Source of the DNA: Saprospirales bacterium
GTDB lineage: Bacteria; Bacteroidota; Bacteroidia; Chitinophagales; Saprospiraceae
NCBI GenBank assembly: GCA_016719895.1
Contig: JADJYG010000011.1
Location: 117,524 to 181,523 of the forward strand
Direction of reading: 5' to 3'
DNA length: 64,000 nucleotides
The notes below the pieces were generated by a model. That model was not told the DNA's origin. It did no database searches and worked only from the letters and a program-made list of their open reading frames with translations. Of this stretch, positions 9,385 to 18,435 are shown piece after piece. Every line of letters begins with the position of its first letter. Positions within the stretch are counted from its first letter, which is position 1. A program made the position numbers and the translations under genes.

Positions 9385-10908
9385 TCAGGGCCCGGCATTG
9401 CGGGTTTCGGAATTCAACACCTGCACAGTTTTTTCAAAAAGGGCCTCCGCCCGCTCGGGCGTGGAGCCTATACACACCATGCCGAGTTTACCGTGTTCGG
9501 ACAGGGCGCCCAGCAGGTGAAACATGACGCCTTCCTGGGTAGTGGCATCGTAATGGATTTTGTAGCAGATGGCGATGTCGATCAGGTCTTCCGGCGACAA
9601 GCCTTTGTAGTCATCCGAACTCAGGCAATCGGTGGCAAAATAATACCGCGTCTGGTTGTTGGGCATGTGGTATACGCCGGTATGGTGGTCGTAGTAACCA
9701 TCCGTAAGGAATTTGAGCATCAGGTAAGGATGCGTGGTGCCGCCCTTGCGAAGGTTGATTTCGATCGCATAATGTTTCCACCAACCGTCAGTTTCTTTTA
9801 CGGAGACGAAGTCTATCCCAAAGCGGCCGATAACGCCTTCCTGGCTAAGTTCTTCTGCCACGCGATAGCCCATTTTTCCAATTTCATTGGCGTATGCCTG
9901 GTTGGCCGGAAAGGTGGCGCCCAGATATACCTGAGACGATTCGCCGCCCAGGAGCTGATCGTGGGTGGATACGACTTCAATTTGATGCAAGGGGTTGATC
10001 CGGCATTGAACGGAAGGGGAGGTTTTGGAATCGCCTTCCAGGAAGGCTTCCACGATTCCGCCCATTTTTTCCATTTTTTCGGCAAAAACGTCGTACGTCA
10101 GGTCGGCAGCTACCATTTTGAGGTGTTGTCTCAGGTCTTCCTCTATGACGGGGTCATCGGCGTGTTCAAAGGAAAAAATGGCATTCCCGTCGCCGGAGAA
10201 ACCGTCGTTGAGTTTGACGACCGCCCGGCGAAGCGCGGGATATTCCTGCCGGAGTTCGCGCATAGCCAGCACCACGTCGTCCATATTTTTCAAGTTTTCG
10301 CGTCCAGGCGGAAGCAGCAGGCCCGCCCGCCTTAAAATTTCCCTGCTGCCACTTTTCGTGCCCCAGTAGGCCAGCCAGGCCGGGCAGCCGTATAAGGGCA
10401 CGCCTAATTGGAGGGCGAGTTCGTGTTCGAGGTAGGTGACATTAAACGCAGCGATGTGCGCAACATGGCCGGGCTGGATACAACATTTAATTTTTTCAAT
10501 CAGGCGTGGCCGTGCCAGGATTTTTTCCGTCAGCGGCAAATGGGAAGCATCGCTGCAATGGAGCAGCGTCAGGCGTTGGCGCGAGTGCCGGGAAGTGATG
10601 CCGGGAAGCAGGTGCAGGTAATAATCGATGATCACCTCATCGATGGGCATGCTGCTGAGATAGATGACATGGGTGCGGGGCATCCGCAGCAGCAGCAGCA
10701 GGCAAAGCAGCCGCTCTTCATAGTGGTTGACGCCCCGGATTTTTGCCAGTATTTCGGCATCCAGGCTCAGGCTTGGTACAATAATAACCGTTTTGGGGGC
10801 GAGGGGGTCGGGGAACTGGCGTTCGAATTGTAGGACCAATTCCTGTTGTATGGCTATGAAACGCGCCATAGACCCCGCCCAGGAAGCATCACCGGTAGCT
10901 GTGTCCAT
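9385..10908 (-). CDS. ATP-grasp protein related to the PGM1 peptide ligase
   Basis: The 507-residue product looks like an ATP-grasp carboxylate-amine ligase of the PGM1 (pheganomycin peptide ligase)-related group. The central domain shows an ATP-binding lysine strand and glycine loop (RRAVVKLNDGFSGDGNAIFS) and a late metal-binding motif (GRFGIDFVSV ... YAIEINLRKGGTTHPYLM) in which E-I-N would bind Mg2+. The C-terminal region (LSPEDLIDIAICYKIHYD ... EGVMFHLLGALSEHGKLGMV) matches the PGM1 C-terminal domain. It should join a carboxylate to an amine at the cost of ATP, but the substrates are unknown. It follows crtI and crtB on the same strand, 136 bases after crtB, so it could belong to the pigment operon or have its own promoter: TAATCTTG at 10951-10944 is one base off TAnnTTTG. 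Confidence 0.8.
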   Translation of the reverse strand: MDTATGDASWAGSMARFIAIQQELVLQFERQFPDPLAPKTVIIVPSLSLDAEILAKIRGVNHYEERLLCLLLLLRMPRTHVIYLSSMPIDEVIIDYYLHLLPGITSRHSRQRLTLLHCSDASHLPLTEKILARPRLIEKIKCCIQPGHVAHIAAFNVTYLEHELALQLGVPLYGCPAWLAYWGTKSGSREILRRAGLLLPPGRENLKNMDDVVLAMRELRQEYPALRRAVVKLNDGFSGDGNAIFSFEHADDPVIEEDLRQHLKMVAADLTYDVFAEKMEKMGGIVEAFLEGDSKTSPSVQCRINPLHQIEVVSTHDQLLGGESSQVYLGATFPANQAYANEIGKMGYRVAEELSQEGVIGRFGIDFVSVKETDGWWKHYAIEINLRKGGTTHPYLMLKFLTDGYYDHHTGVYHMPNNQTRYYFATDCLSSDDYKGLSPEDLIDIAICYKIHYDATTQEGVMFHLLGALSEHGKLGMVCIGSTPERAEALFEKTVQVLNSETRNAGP

Positions 10909-11044
10909 CAGGCTGGCAGTTGGTTAGTGACGATAAACGCCCTACAAGATTAAGGCGTTGTATTGCGCTGACTACTGATGCAAGCTACATGCAGAGCTGA
11001 TTTTTGCCCGTTGGAATGTTTTCACGCCCGGCTGGCGCGCCCGG

Positions 11045-11887
11045 TCAAAGCAAATTGAGCCGGTGCCGGAGCGCCGAACTGAACAACAGATAAACCTTGC
11101 GTTTGCCGGAGACGCGGAAACGCTCCTGGGATATGCGCTGGGCGGGAGCCCGCCTGATCTTGACAAACAGTTGGGTATAATATTTATAGGCCAGGTAAAC
11201 GCCGAAGCGGGCGCCGTCGGGCAGCCTTCGGATGCCGTCGAGTGCAGCCTGGAAATCGGCGTGGATATCTGCTTCGATGCGCTTTTTGTCGGCATTGTCG
11301 AAATACCGAAAATCCACGCCCGGGAAATACACCCGGCCCCGGTCGTCGTAGTCACTTTTTATATCGCGCAGGAAGTTGATTTTTTGAAAAGCAGCACCCA
11401 GGCGGCATGCCGGCGCTTTCAAGTCCTCATACCGGGTATCGTCTCCTTCGCAGAAAACACGCAGGCACATCAAGCCCACGGCTTCGGCCGAGCCGTAGAT
11501 ATAGGTGTTGTAGCCCTCCGGATCGTAGGTATTTTGGTCCAGGTCCATCTCCATGCTCCGCAAAAAGGCGTCGATCAGCTCCCGCCCGATACCGTATTGC
11601 CGGACAACCCGCTGAAGGGAATGCAAGACCGGGTTGAGGCTGATTCCCTCCTCCAGGGCCCGGTAAGTATCTTCGCGGAACCGGTCCAGCAACTCCCGCT
11701 TGGGGTACTGATGAAAGGTGTCGACAATTTCATCGGCAAACCGGACAAAACCATAAATCGCATAAACCGGCGCCCGGAACCGCCTGTGAAACAAGCGGAT
11801 CCCCATAGAAAAGGAGGTGGAATACCACAGGGTGATCAAGCGGCTGCATTCCGCGCAGGCGGAGTGATAAACGTTGACGTGATTCAT
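11045..11887 (-). CDS. crtB: Phytoene/squalene synthase family protein
   Basis: CrtB condenses two geranylgeranyl diphosphates into 15-cis-phytoene, the first committed step of carotenoid synthesis. The 280-residue product from the ATG at 11887 has the two aspartate-rich Mg-diphosphate motifs: DEIVD in YGFVRFADEIVDTFHQY, and the second region AFQKINFLRDIKSDYDDRGRVYF written in two parts (QKINFLRDIKSDYDDRG, then RVYFP). YIYGSAEAVGLMC is also typical. A TTG at 11893 would add two residues. The gene starts 28 bases after the crtI stop on the same strand, so crtI-crtB is almost certainly one operon. The C-terminus is basic (KRKVYLLFSSALRHRLNLL), as is usual. Confidence 0.93.
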   Translation of the reverse strand: MNHVNVYHSACAECSRLITLWYSTSFSMGIRLFHRRFRAPVYAIYGFVRFADEIVDTFHQYPKRELLDRFREDTYRALEEGISLNPVLHSLQRVVRQYGIGRELIDAFLRSMEMDLDQNTYDPEGYNTYIYGSAEAVGLMCLRVFCEGDDTRYEDLKAPACRLGAAFQKINFLRDIKSDYDDRGRVYFPGVDFRYFDNADKKRIEADIHADFQAALDGIRRLPDGARFGVYLAYKYYTQLFVKIRRAPAQRISQERFRVSGKRKVYLLFSSALRHRLNLL

Positions 11888-11915
11888 ACGCAAAAAGTTA
11901 CGCCTTTCGGTGGGT

Positions 11916-13391
11916 TTAGTTTTTATGTTTGGCTATTTCCTGCGCTACCACCTGACCGCTGATCAGGGAGGGCGGTACGCCGGGCCCCGGCACGGTCAGT
12001 TGGCCGGCATAGTATAAATTACTGACCCTTTTGCTCCGGATTTTCGGTTTCAAAAAAGCGGTTTGCATCAGGGTATTGGCCAGGCCATAGGCGTTGCCTT
12101 TAAACGCATGATAATCCTGTATAAAATCGGTATGTGCATAGGTGCGGCGGTAAACGACCGATTCACTGATGCCTTGCCCGGTGAGCCGGGCCAGGCGTTG
12201 CATGACCAGGTTGTAGTAATGCTCGCGGATAGCGGGCGTGTCTTCCAATCCGGGCGCTACCGGAACGAGGATGAACAAATTTTCGCAACCTTCCGGCGCC
12301 ACCGAGGGGTCGGTAACGGACGGTGCGCTGACATAAAATAATGGTTTTTCAGGCCATTGGGGGGTTTCATAAATCTCGCGGGCATGCCGGCCAAAGTCTT
12401 CGTCGAAAAACAGGTTATGGTGGTGCAAACCTTCCAGGCGTTTGTTTACGCCGACATAATAAAGCAAACACGAGGGCGCCATAGTGCGCGATGCCCAATA
12501 GCGGTCGGTGTATTGCCGCGTTCCGGGCCCCAGCAGGCAGGTGTCGATATGATGATAATCGGCCGCGCCGACCACGAAATCAGCCGGAAACTCCCGGCCG
12601 GCGGCGGTGACGACCGATTGGGCGCAGCCGTTGGGCGCCACAATCTGGCGCACCTCCTGGCCCAGCTCCATTTTCACACCCAATTCCTGCGCCAATGCCG
12701 CCATTCCTTCTATGATCTTGTACATACCACCCATCGGGTACCAGGTGCCCAAGGCCATATCGGCATAATTCATCAGGCTGTACAGTGCAGGGGTTTTCTG
12801 TGGTGTGGCGCCCAAAAAAAGCACGGGAAACTCCAGCAGTTTGATCAAATTTTCATTCCGGAACAAGGAGCGTACATGGTTGGACAAAGACGTGAACATC
12901 TGCAGGCGAAACAAGCTGGCAGCGATCCGCCAGTCGGCAAACTCCAGAATACTATGGCTCGGCTTGTGCACAAACTCGTTCATGCCTACCCGGTATTTAT
13001 ATTCCGCCTCGGCCAGGAATTTGCGCAAATTCGCGGTACTTCCCGGCTCATAGCGCTCGAATAAAGCTTCCAACGCGGCCATACCGGCGGGCACTTCCAC
13101 CCGTTCGTCCGGACCAAAGTACACGGCATATGAAGGGTCAAGCCGGATCAATTCGTAATAGTCCGAGGGCCTTTTACCAAAACGGCCAAAAAATTGTTCA
13201 AACACATCGGGCATCCAATACCAGGACGGACCCATGTCGAAGGTGTATCCCTGGGTAATAAATTGGCGGGCCCTGCCGCCCGGAACCTGGTTTTTTTCCA
13301 GGATCGTCACGTCAAATCCCTCCTTGGCCAGGTTACAAGCCGCCGACAGACCGGCAAAGCCGGCCCCGATTACGATTACGCGTTTGGACAT
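11916..13391 (-). CDS. crtI: Phytoene desaturase (CrtI-type)
   Basis: CrtI is a flavoprotein that desaturates phytoene stepwise towards lycopene. The 491-residue product begins with the Rossmann FAD motif VIVIGAGFAGLSAACNLAKE followed by ILEKNQVPGGRARQF, and has the downstream CrtI signature TFDMGPSWYWMPDVFEQFF. Near the end it has the bacterial-type phytoene dehydrogenase signature (NLYYAGQLTVPGPGVPPSLI ... SGQVVAQEI). Length and order are normal. It is first in the crtI-crtB operon. No cyclase, ketolase or GGPP synthase gene is in the window, so the end product is unknown. Confidence 0.94.
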   Translation of the reverse strand: MSKRVIVIGAGFAGLSAACNLAKEGFDVTILEKNQVPGGRARQFITQGYTFDMGPSWYWMPDVFEQFFGRFGKRPSDYYELIRLDPSYAVYFGPDERVEVPAGMAALEALFERYEPGSTANLRKFLAEAEYKYRVGMNEFVHKPSHSILEFADWRIAASLFRLQMFTSLSNHVRSLFRNENLIKLLEFPVLFLGATPQKTPALYSLMNYADMALGTWYPMGGMYKIIEGMAALAQELGVKMELGQEVRQIVAPNGCAQSVVTAAGREFPADFVVGAADYHHIDTCLLGPGTRQYTDRYWASRTMAPSCLLYYVGVNKRLEGLHHHNLFFDEDFGRHAREIYETPQWPEKPLFYVSAPSVTDPSVAPEGCENLFILVPVAPGLEDTPAIREHYYNLVMQRLARLTGQGISESVVYRRTYAHTDFIQDYHAFKGNAYGLANTLMQTAFLKPKIRSKRVSNLYYAGQLTVPGPGVPPSLISGQVVAQEIAKHKN

Positions 13392-13713
13392 ATGCTCCGA
13401 TCTTTTTTATTTATTACACGTCTGGCCCTATCCGCATTCGATGTGTCGCCAAACTTCAAATCAACAAATCAACAAATCCCCCCCTGCCCATACTGGCATC
13501 CGATATAGTGCCAAACAGGAAGCGCCCCTATTTTGTTTAATAATATAAAAAAATAGCTAAACAGAATTTTCCTTTCCGGTCCGGCGCAAAATTCCGCTTA
13601 GGAACGATGAAAGAATAAGTTCCTTAAAATAAAGGGCGCCGGGTATTCAACAAATTGCGGACCTTTGAACCCCGGAATGCTTTTCTTTGCATTTTTGCCC
13701 ATTCGAACGCAAG
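13392..13713. other. Divergent intergenic region between crtI and a histidine kinase
   Basis: 322 bases, AT-richer than the flanks and without a gene. It holds a short tandem repeat (13457-13478) and a small inverted repeat, AGGAAC at 13600-13605 with GTTCCT at 13619-13624. An imperfect -7 box (GACCTTTG, one mismatch) lies near 13660 for the kinase. I could not assign a crtI promoter. Confidence 0.4.
13457..13478. repeat. Short tandem repeat of CAAATCAA units
   Basis: About two and a half head-to-tail copies of an 8-base unit (CAAATCAA) lie about 70 bases upstream of the crtI start. They could be a slippage product or a binding site; nothing decides between these. Confidence 0.4.
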
Positions 13714-14904
13714 ATGGACATTTATACCCGCAAATCGCAGTGGAAATGGTATTTAGCTGCCGGAGGCATAGCGATTATCATCATTTCCCTGCTTTACACC
13801 AAGTACTTGGCGGACCGCCTGGTTGAGCGCGAGAACCAGCAAGCCCAACAATTTGCCGAAGCGATGCGGCAGGTCGCCCGGACGGATGTAGACCTGAACT
13901 GTGATTTCACCCTTCCCGGCCGGATCATTGAAGAAAACACAACGGTGCCGGTAGTGGTGTTGAATGAGACCTTCAAAATAGAGTATTACCGGAACATCGA
14001 CAACCGCAATTTCGACACTATGCCCATCGCGGAGGTTCGGAAAGCGCTGGACCGGATGATTGCAGACGGAGCCGATACTATTATCATCAACGTACCGCCG
14101 GATATTCACAAAACCCTCATTTACGGGCATTCCAACCTGTTGGCCCTGCTGCAATGGTACCCCTTCATCCAGTTCATCCTGATTGCCGTGTTTATCGCCT
14201 TTGGCTATATGGGGTTCAGCGCGTCGCGGCGTGCGGAGGAAAACAAGGTATGGCTGGGCATGGCCAAAGAGACTGCGCACCAGCTCGGTACCCCGATAAC
14301 TGCCATACTTGGCTGGGTGGAAGCCCTCAAGGCGGCGAACGACGATAACCCGGTAAATCAGGAAATGCTGGATGAATTGCGCAACGATGTAACCCGGCTG
14401 GAATTGGTAGCCGACCGTTTTTCAAAAATCGGCTCGCAACCCGAGCTCCGGCCGGTCAATATTTACGAGCAGCTGGAAATTTGCCGCGATTATATGCAAC
14501 GCCGGGCGCCGCGCAAGGTCACCTTCGATTTCCCAACGCCGGCCGGGCAGGAGGTCAAAATAGTTGGCATCAATGCGCCCTTGTTCGACTGGGTCGTCGA
14601 AAACCTGCTGCGCAATGCCATCGACGCCATGGAAGGCGGTATCGGCGTCATTACCGTGGTGGTATATGAAGAGCCCGGATTTGTTTGTTTCGATGTGAGC
14701 GACACCGGCAAAGGGATCCCTGCCGGCAAATTCAATACGGTCTTCAAGCCCGGCTACTCCACCAAAACGCGGGGCTGGGGCCTGGGATTGTCGCTGTCCA
14801 AACGCATCATCCAACAGTATCATAAAGGAAAAATTTTTGTAAAACGGTCCGAACCGGACAAAGGGGCCACCTTCACGGTGAAGTTGCCACGGTACAAACC
14901 GTGA
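13714..14904 (+). CDS. Membrane sensor histidine kinase
   Basis: 396 residues from the ATG at 13714; a start 9 codons earlier is open but reads a poor leader. Two transmembrane segments (WYLAAGGIAIIIISLLYT near residues 12-30, and WYPFIQFILIAVFIAFGYMG near 150) enclose a periplasmic sensor domain of about 110 residues. The cytoplasmic kinase has the phospho-accepting His in KETAHQLGTPITAILGW, the N box NLLRNAIDAM, the G1 box DTGKGIP and the G2 box GWGLGLSLSKRI. It would autophosphorylate and pass phosphate to a response regulator, but no regulator is adjacent. It is followed 35 bases later by the choice-of-anchor-B gene. Confidence 0.9.
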   Translation: MDIYTRKSQWKWYLAAGGIAIIIISLLYTKYLADRLVERENQQAQQFAEAMRQVARTDVDLNCDFTLPGRIIEENTTVPVVVLNETFKIEYYRNIDNRNFDTMPIAEVRKALDRMIADGADTIIINVPPDIHKTLIYGHSNLLALLQWYPFIQFILIAVFIAFGYMGFSASRRAEENKVWLGMAKETAHQLGTPITAILGWVEALKAANDDNPVNQEMLDELRNDVTRLELVADRFSKIGSQPELRPVNIYEQLEICRDYMQRRAPRKVTFDFPTPAGQEVKIVGINAPLFDWVVENLLRNAIDAMEGGIGVITVVVYEEPGFVCFDVSDTGKGIPAGKFNTVFKPGYSTKTRGWGLGLSLSKRIIQQYHKGKIFVKRSEPDKGATFTVKLPRYKP

Positions 14905-14939
14905 GACCGTTCCGCCCCCCTCCGCCTTACACCACTGCT

Positions 14940-16202
14940 ATGCGTCTTCTTATCCTACTTTTTTTGCTGCCGCAATTCCTGCGCGCCCAACTCCAGCAGA
15001 TCGGCCACCTTCCCTATGCGCCGGCTACCCTCGCCGGGTGCTGGCATTATGTGGACAACCAGGGCAACGAGTACGCACTTGTAGGTACCAGCAAGGGGCT
15101 CAGCATCGTCGACGTGCGCCAACCGGCCCAACCGGTGGAGCGGTTTGCTGTGCCTGGAATAACCAACAACTGGCGCGAGGTAAAAACCTGGGGACATTTT
15201 GCTTATGTAAGCACCGAGGCGAACAACAGCGGTATTACTATCGTCGATTTGAGCCAATTGCCCGTAAAAGTGAATTGGAAAACCTGGTTCGGACCAGGCA
15301 CGGACACCCTCGTCCGGAAAAGTCATGCCCTTGCCTGCGCCGACGGGTACCTGTATATTTTTGGAGGCACCCAGACAGGCGTCGTTATTTGCGACCTGGC
15401 AGACCCCTGGAATCCCTCCGTTCGAAGTATTTACAGACAGCAATACGTGCATGACGGCTATATCCGCGGCGACACGCTTTGGAGCAGCGAGATTTATGCC
15501 GGCCAGTTCAGCGTGATCGACGTGTCGGACAAGGCTCAGCCGGTGGTGCTGGCCACACAACCCACGCCCGGCCGTTTCAACCACAATTCCTGGTTATCCG
15601 GCGACGGGCGGACGTTGTTCACCACCGACGAAAAACCCAACACGCCCGTGGCTGCGTTCGATATCAGCGATCTGGAAAACATCCGCTCGCTTGACCGGTA
15701 TTTCCCCAGTCAAAAACCGACGTTTGAAGTACACAACGTGCGGGTTATCAACGACTTTCTGATCAACCCATCCTATGGCGGTCAGCTGACCATCGTAGAC
15801 GCCCACCGCCCTGATATACTCATCGAAACCGCCTGGGCAAGCCTGGGCAATTCGCTCGTTTGGGATGCCGACCCGTATTTGCCTTCCGGCATCATACTGG
15901 CTACGGCTAAAAACGAAGGCCTGTTTATTTTCCAGCCCAACTACAACCGGGCCGCTTACCTGGAAGGCCGCGTGACCGACGCTGCCACCGGACAACCGCT
16001 GGCCAAAGCTAAAGTAGTGGTTCAAGGCAGCGCTAACAGCGATGCCAGCCTACCCGACGGCTCCTTCAAGACCGGCGTGGGGCAGTCCGGCACGTATACG
16101 GTACAGGTAGGAAAGATCGGTTATAAACCGCTGACCGTACCCAACGTAGCGCTCAAAGCCGCCGAAACCACCTGGCTGGAACTGACCCTCGAGCGGTTTT
16201 GA
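14940..16202 (+). CDS. Choice-of-anchor B family secreted protein (LVIVD-type repeats)
   Basis: 420 residues from the ATG at 14940, which begins a clear signal peptide (MRLLILLFLLPQFLRAQ); the frame is open 13 codons upstream but proline-rich. The body is a propeller-like set of repeats with the G-x-S-I-V-D-V motif (SKGLSIVDVRQPAQPV, SGITIVDLSQLPV, GQFSVIDVSDKAQPVVLA, PVAAFDISDLENIRS), as in the choice-of-anchor B family. The last 80 or so residues form a carboxypeptidase-regulatory-like domain (LEGRVTDAATGQPLAKAKVV). No T9SS domain is seen at the C-terminus. The family is extracellular and its molecular role is not established. It probably shares a transcript with the upstream kinase. Confidence 0.85.
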   Translation: MRLLILLFLLPQFLRAQLQQIGHLPYAPATLAGCWHYVDNQGNEYALVGTSKGLSIVDVRQPAQPVERFAVPGITNNWREVKTWGHFAYVSTEANNSGITIVDLSQLPVKVNWKTWFGPGTDTLVRKSHALACADGYLYIFGGTQTGVVICDLADPWNPSVRSIYRQQYVHDGYIRGDTLWSSEIYAGQFSVIDVSDKAQPVVLATQPTPGRFNHNSWLSGDGRTLFTTDEKPNTPVAAFDISDLENIRSLDRYFPSQKPTFEVHNVRVINDFLINPSYGGQLTIVDAHRPDILIETAWASLGNSLVWDADPYLPSGIILATAKNEGLFIFQPNYNRAAYLEGRVTDAATGQPLAKAKVVVQGSANSDASLPDGSFKTGVGQSGTYTVQVGKIGYKPLTVPNVALKAAETTWLELTLERF

Positions 16203-16243
16203 CCGCATCCGTCAATTAACTTTTACATTTTGACTTAAACAGC

Positions 16244-17056
16244 ATGCTTTCTTTTTTAAAGGACGGATTACCTTTCCCATCCGAGTTTCCCAAAGGAGCC
16301 ATACTGCTGGTCGACAAGCCGCTCGGCTGGACTTCGTTCGATGTAGTGAACAAAATCCGCTTCCGGCTAACCCGCCGCCTGGGCGTCCGGAAATTCAAGA
16401 TCGGCCATGCCGGCACGCTCGATCCCCTGGCCAGCGGCCTGCTCGTTTTGTGTACCGGCGAATACACCCGAAAGATCGAATCCTTCCAGGCGATGGAAAA
16501 AGAATACCAGGGAACCATCACCTTCGGCGCCACCACGGCATCGTTCGACCTGGAAAAGCCGGTGGATGCCACTTTTCCGACCGGCCACCTTACCGATGCG
16601 CTGCTTCAGCAAACCATCCGCCGGTTCATGGGTGAAATCGACCAGGTACCCCCTATGTTTTCCGCCGTGAAAGTGGGCGGTAGGCGGCTGTATAAAAACG
16701 CCCGGACCGGCCAGGAGATGGAGCTCACCCCGCGAAAAGTGCGCATCGATGTACTCACCCTCGGGCCCCTGCGACCGGTATCGCCGGCGCCAGCCGGCGC
16801 GCCACCCGCTGTGCTCAACAAAAAAGGCGCTCCGATTTACCTGTATCCCGATTATCCGGAGGGTATGCAAGCCGATTTCCAGGTGGTGTGCAGCAAAGGC
16901 ACCTATATCCGCTCGTTGGCCCACGGCCTGGGGGAAGCCGCCGGCACGGGCGCCTACCTCAGCCGCCTGCGCCGGACCCGTACCGGTGGCTTTGCCGTAT
17001 CGGACGCCTGGACGGTGGATGGGCTCGCGGAATGGATAGACGGCGGACGGCCGTAA
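16244..17056 (+). CDS. truB: tRNA pseudouridine(55) synthase
   Basis: TruB isomerises U55 of the tRNA T-loop to pseudouridine. The 270-residue product has the catalytic segment KIGHAGTLDPLASGLLVLC (Asp of TLDP is the nucleophile), the KEYQGTITFGATTASFDLE motif and QVPPMFSAVKVGGRRLYKNA. The C-terminal part carries CSKGTYIRSLAHGLGEAAGT, another TruB motif. Length is normal. It sits between the choice-of-anchor-B gene and a serine hydrolase on the same strand with gaps of about 41 and 46 bases. Confidence 0.95.
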   Translation: MLSFLKDGLPFPSEFPKGAILLVDKPLGWTSFDVVNKIRFRLTRRLGVRKFKIGHAGTLDPLASGLLVLCTGEYTRKIESFQAMEKEYQGTITFGATTASFDLEKPVDATFPTGHLTDALLQQTIRRFMGEIDQVPPMFSAVKVGGRRLYKNARTGQEMELTPRKVRIDVLTLGPLRPVSPAPAGAPPAVLNKKGAPIYLYPDYPEGMQADFQVVCSKGTYIRSLAHGLGEAAGTGAYLSRLRRTRTGGFAVSDAWTVDGLAEWIDGGRP

Positions 17057-17102
17057 AAATTCACGCCCATACCTATGGCACATGCCCTATCTTCGCCTGA
17101 CT

Positions 17103-18326
17103 ATGATCACCCCCCCCCGCATTGGCGCATTATTCCTGTTATTTTTCCTGATCGCAAGCGGCGCGTGTACGCACGTGGCCTCCCGCGAAAGCAAACAGGC
17201 GCCGTTGCCGCCAGCCTTGCGCAACCCGCATTTGCGGGCGCTGCTGGCCGAATTCGATCGTTTTTTTGCCGACTCGATGGCCCGCTCCCAAACGCCCGGC
17301 GCCGCCCTGGTCATTGTAAAAGACAGCGTCGTTGTTTTTCAACGCAGTTATGGCCTGAAAGCCAGCAACCGGCCCTCGGACACCATCGGCCCCAACACGG
17401 TATTTCGCATCGGGTCGTTATCCAAAGGTTTTGCCGGTGTGCTCACCGGTATTTTGGTGGAGGATGGCCAACTCCGTTGGGACGACCCGATCTTGCGTTA
17501 TGTACCTGAATTCCGGCTTTCCTCCCCCGAACAAACGCGCCAGGTACAGCTTGCGCACTTGCTGTCGCACACCACCGGCCTGCCCTATCATGCCTATACC
17601 AACCTGGTGGAAGCCGGCTATGACCTGCGCTTTATCGCCGGGCAATTTGCCCGCCTGCCGCTTCAGGGCAACCCGGGCGCCGTTTTTAGTTACCAGAACG
17701 CCGCCTTTAGCCTGATCGGTGAAGCCATGGAGGCTTCTACCGGCAAAACCTACGCGGAACTGCTGATGAAAAAAATCTTCCGCCCGGCCGGTATGATCCA
17801 TGCGTCTGCAGATTGGGAAAGTATCCGCCGCTGCGCGGACCTGGCCCTGCCGCACGTGTATACCGGCGCCGGCTGGCTGCCCGACACCCTTACGCGCCGG
17901 TTTTACAATGCCGCTCCGGCCGGAGGCGTGAATGCCAGCATAGCCGACATGGGTCAATGGCTGCTCGTATTGCTCGGCCACAAACCCGGGGTAGTGTCGG
18001 CCGGCACCCTAAACCAGGTGTTTCAACCCAGGATAAAAACCAACAACGAAAGGCGCCATTTCAACCGCTGGGCCGGGCCCAAAGAAGCCAGCTATGCCAT
18101 GGGCTGGCGTATCCTCGTTCAGGAAACGGATACCCTGGTGTATCACGGCGGCTCTGTAAATGACTTTCGCAGCGAAATCGCCCTTCACCGGGCAGACGGC
18201 ATCGGTATCTGCATCCTGTTCAACTCCGCCAGCCCGCTGGCGAACACTTGCATCCCTGCCTTTTGGGAACGGTACTGCGCCCGGCGGGATTCTATTCTGC
18301 GCTGGAAAGTAGCCCGGCCGGAATAA
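17103..18326 (+). CDS. Beta-lactamase-fold serine hydrolase (lipoprotein)
   Basis: From the ATG at 17103 the product has 407 residues. It starts with a lipoprotein signal (ALFLLFFLIASGAC, with Cys as the probable lipidated residue), then a class C beta-lactamase/penicillin-binding-protein fold. The SxxK motif (FRIGSLSKGFAG), the YxN motif (FSYQNAAFSLIG) and the HGG triad (TLVYHGGSVNDF) are all present. Such proteins are D-aminopeptidases, esterases or peptidoglycan enzymes; the substrate cannot be told and resistance should not be assumed. An in-frame ATG at 17082 precedes a near-consensus -7 box (TATCTTCG at about 17089), which favours the later start. Confidence 0.87.
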   Translation: MITPPRIGALFLLFFLIASGACTHVASRESKQAPLPPALRNPHLRALLAEFDRFFADSMARSQTPGAALVIVKDSVVVFQRSYGLKASNRPSDTIGPNTVFRIGSLSKGFAGVLTGILVEDGQLRWDDPILRYVPEFRLSSPEQTRQVQLAHLLSHTTGLPYHAYTNLVEAGYDLRFIAGQFARLPLQGNPGAVFSYQNAAFSLIGEAMEASTGKTYAELLMKKIFRPAGMIHASADWESIRRCADLALPHVYTGAGWLPDTLTRRFYNAAPAGGVNASIADMGQWLLVLLGHKPGVVSAGTLNQVFQPRIKTNNERRHFNRWAGPKEASYAMGWRILVQETDTLVYHGGSVNDFRSEIALHRADGIGICILFNSASPLANTCIPAFWERYCARRDSILRWKVARPE

Positions 18327-18435
18327 GATCGGGGTTTTGTCCAAACTTTTCAAATACAGTCCGGATCAAACAAACGGAAGCGCATATCTTGGCGTTTAGG
18401 AACCAATCCTTGCCCGAACAAAATTAAAAGCATTC

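Noticed and set aside
17103..18326. Antibiotic-resistance beta-lactamase
   Set aside because: SxxK, YxN and HGG motifs mark the fold, but lipoprotein esterase/peptidase members are far more common; resistance is not supported.
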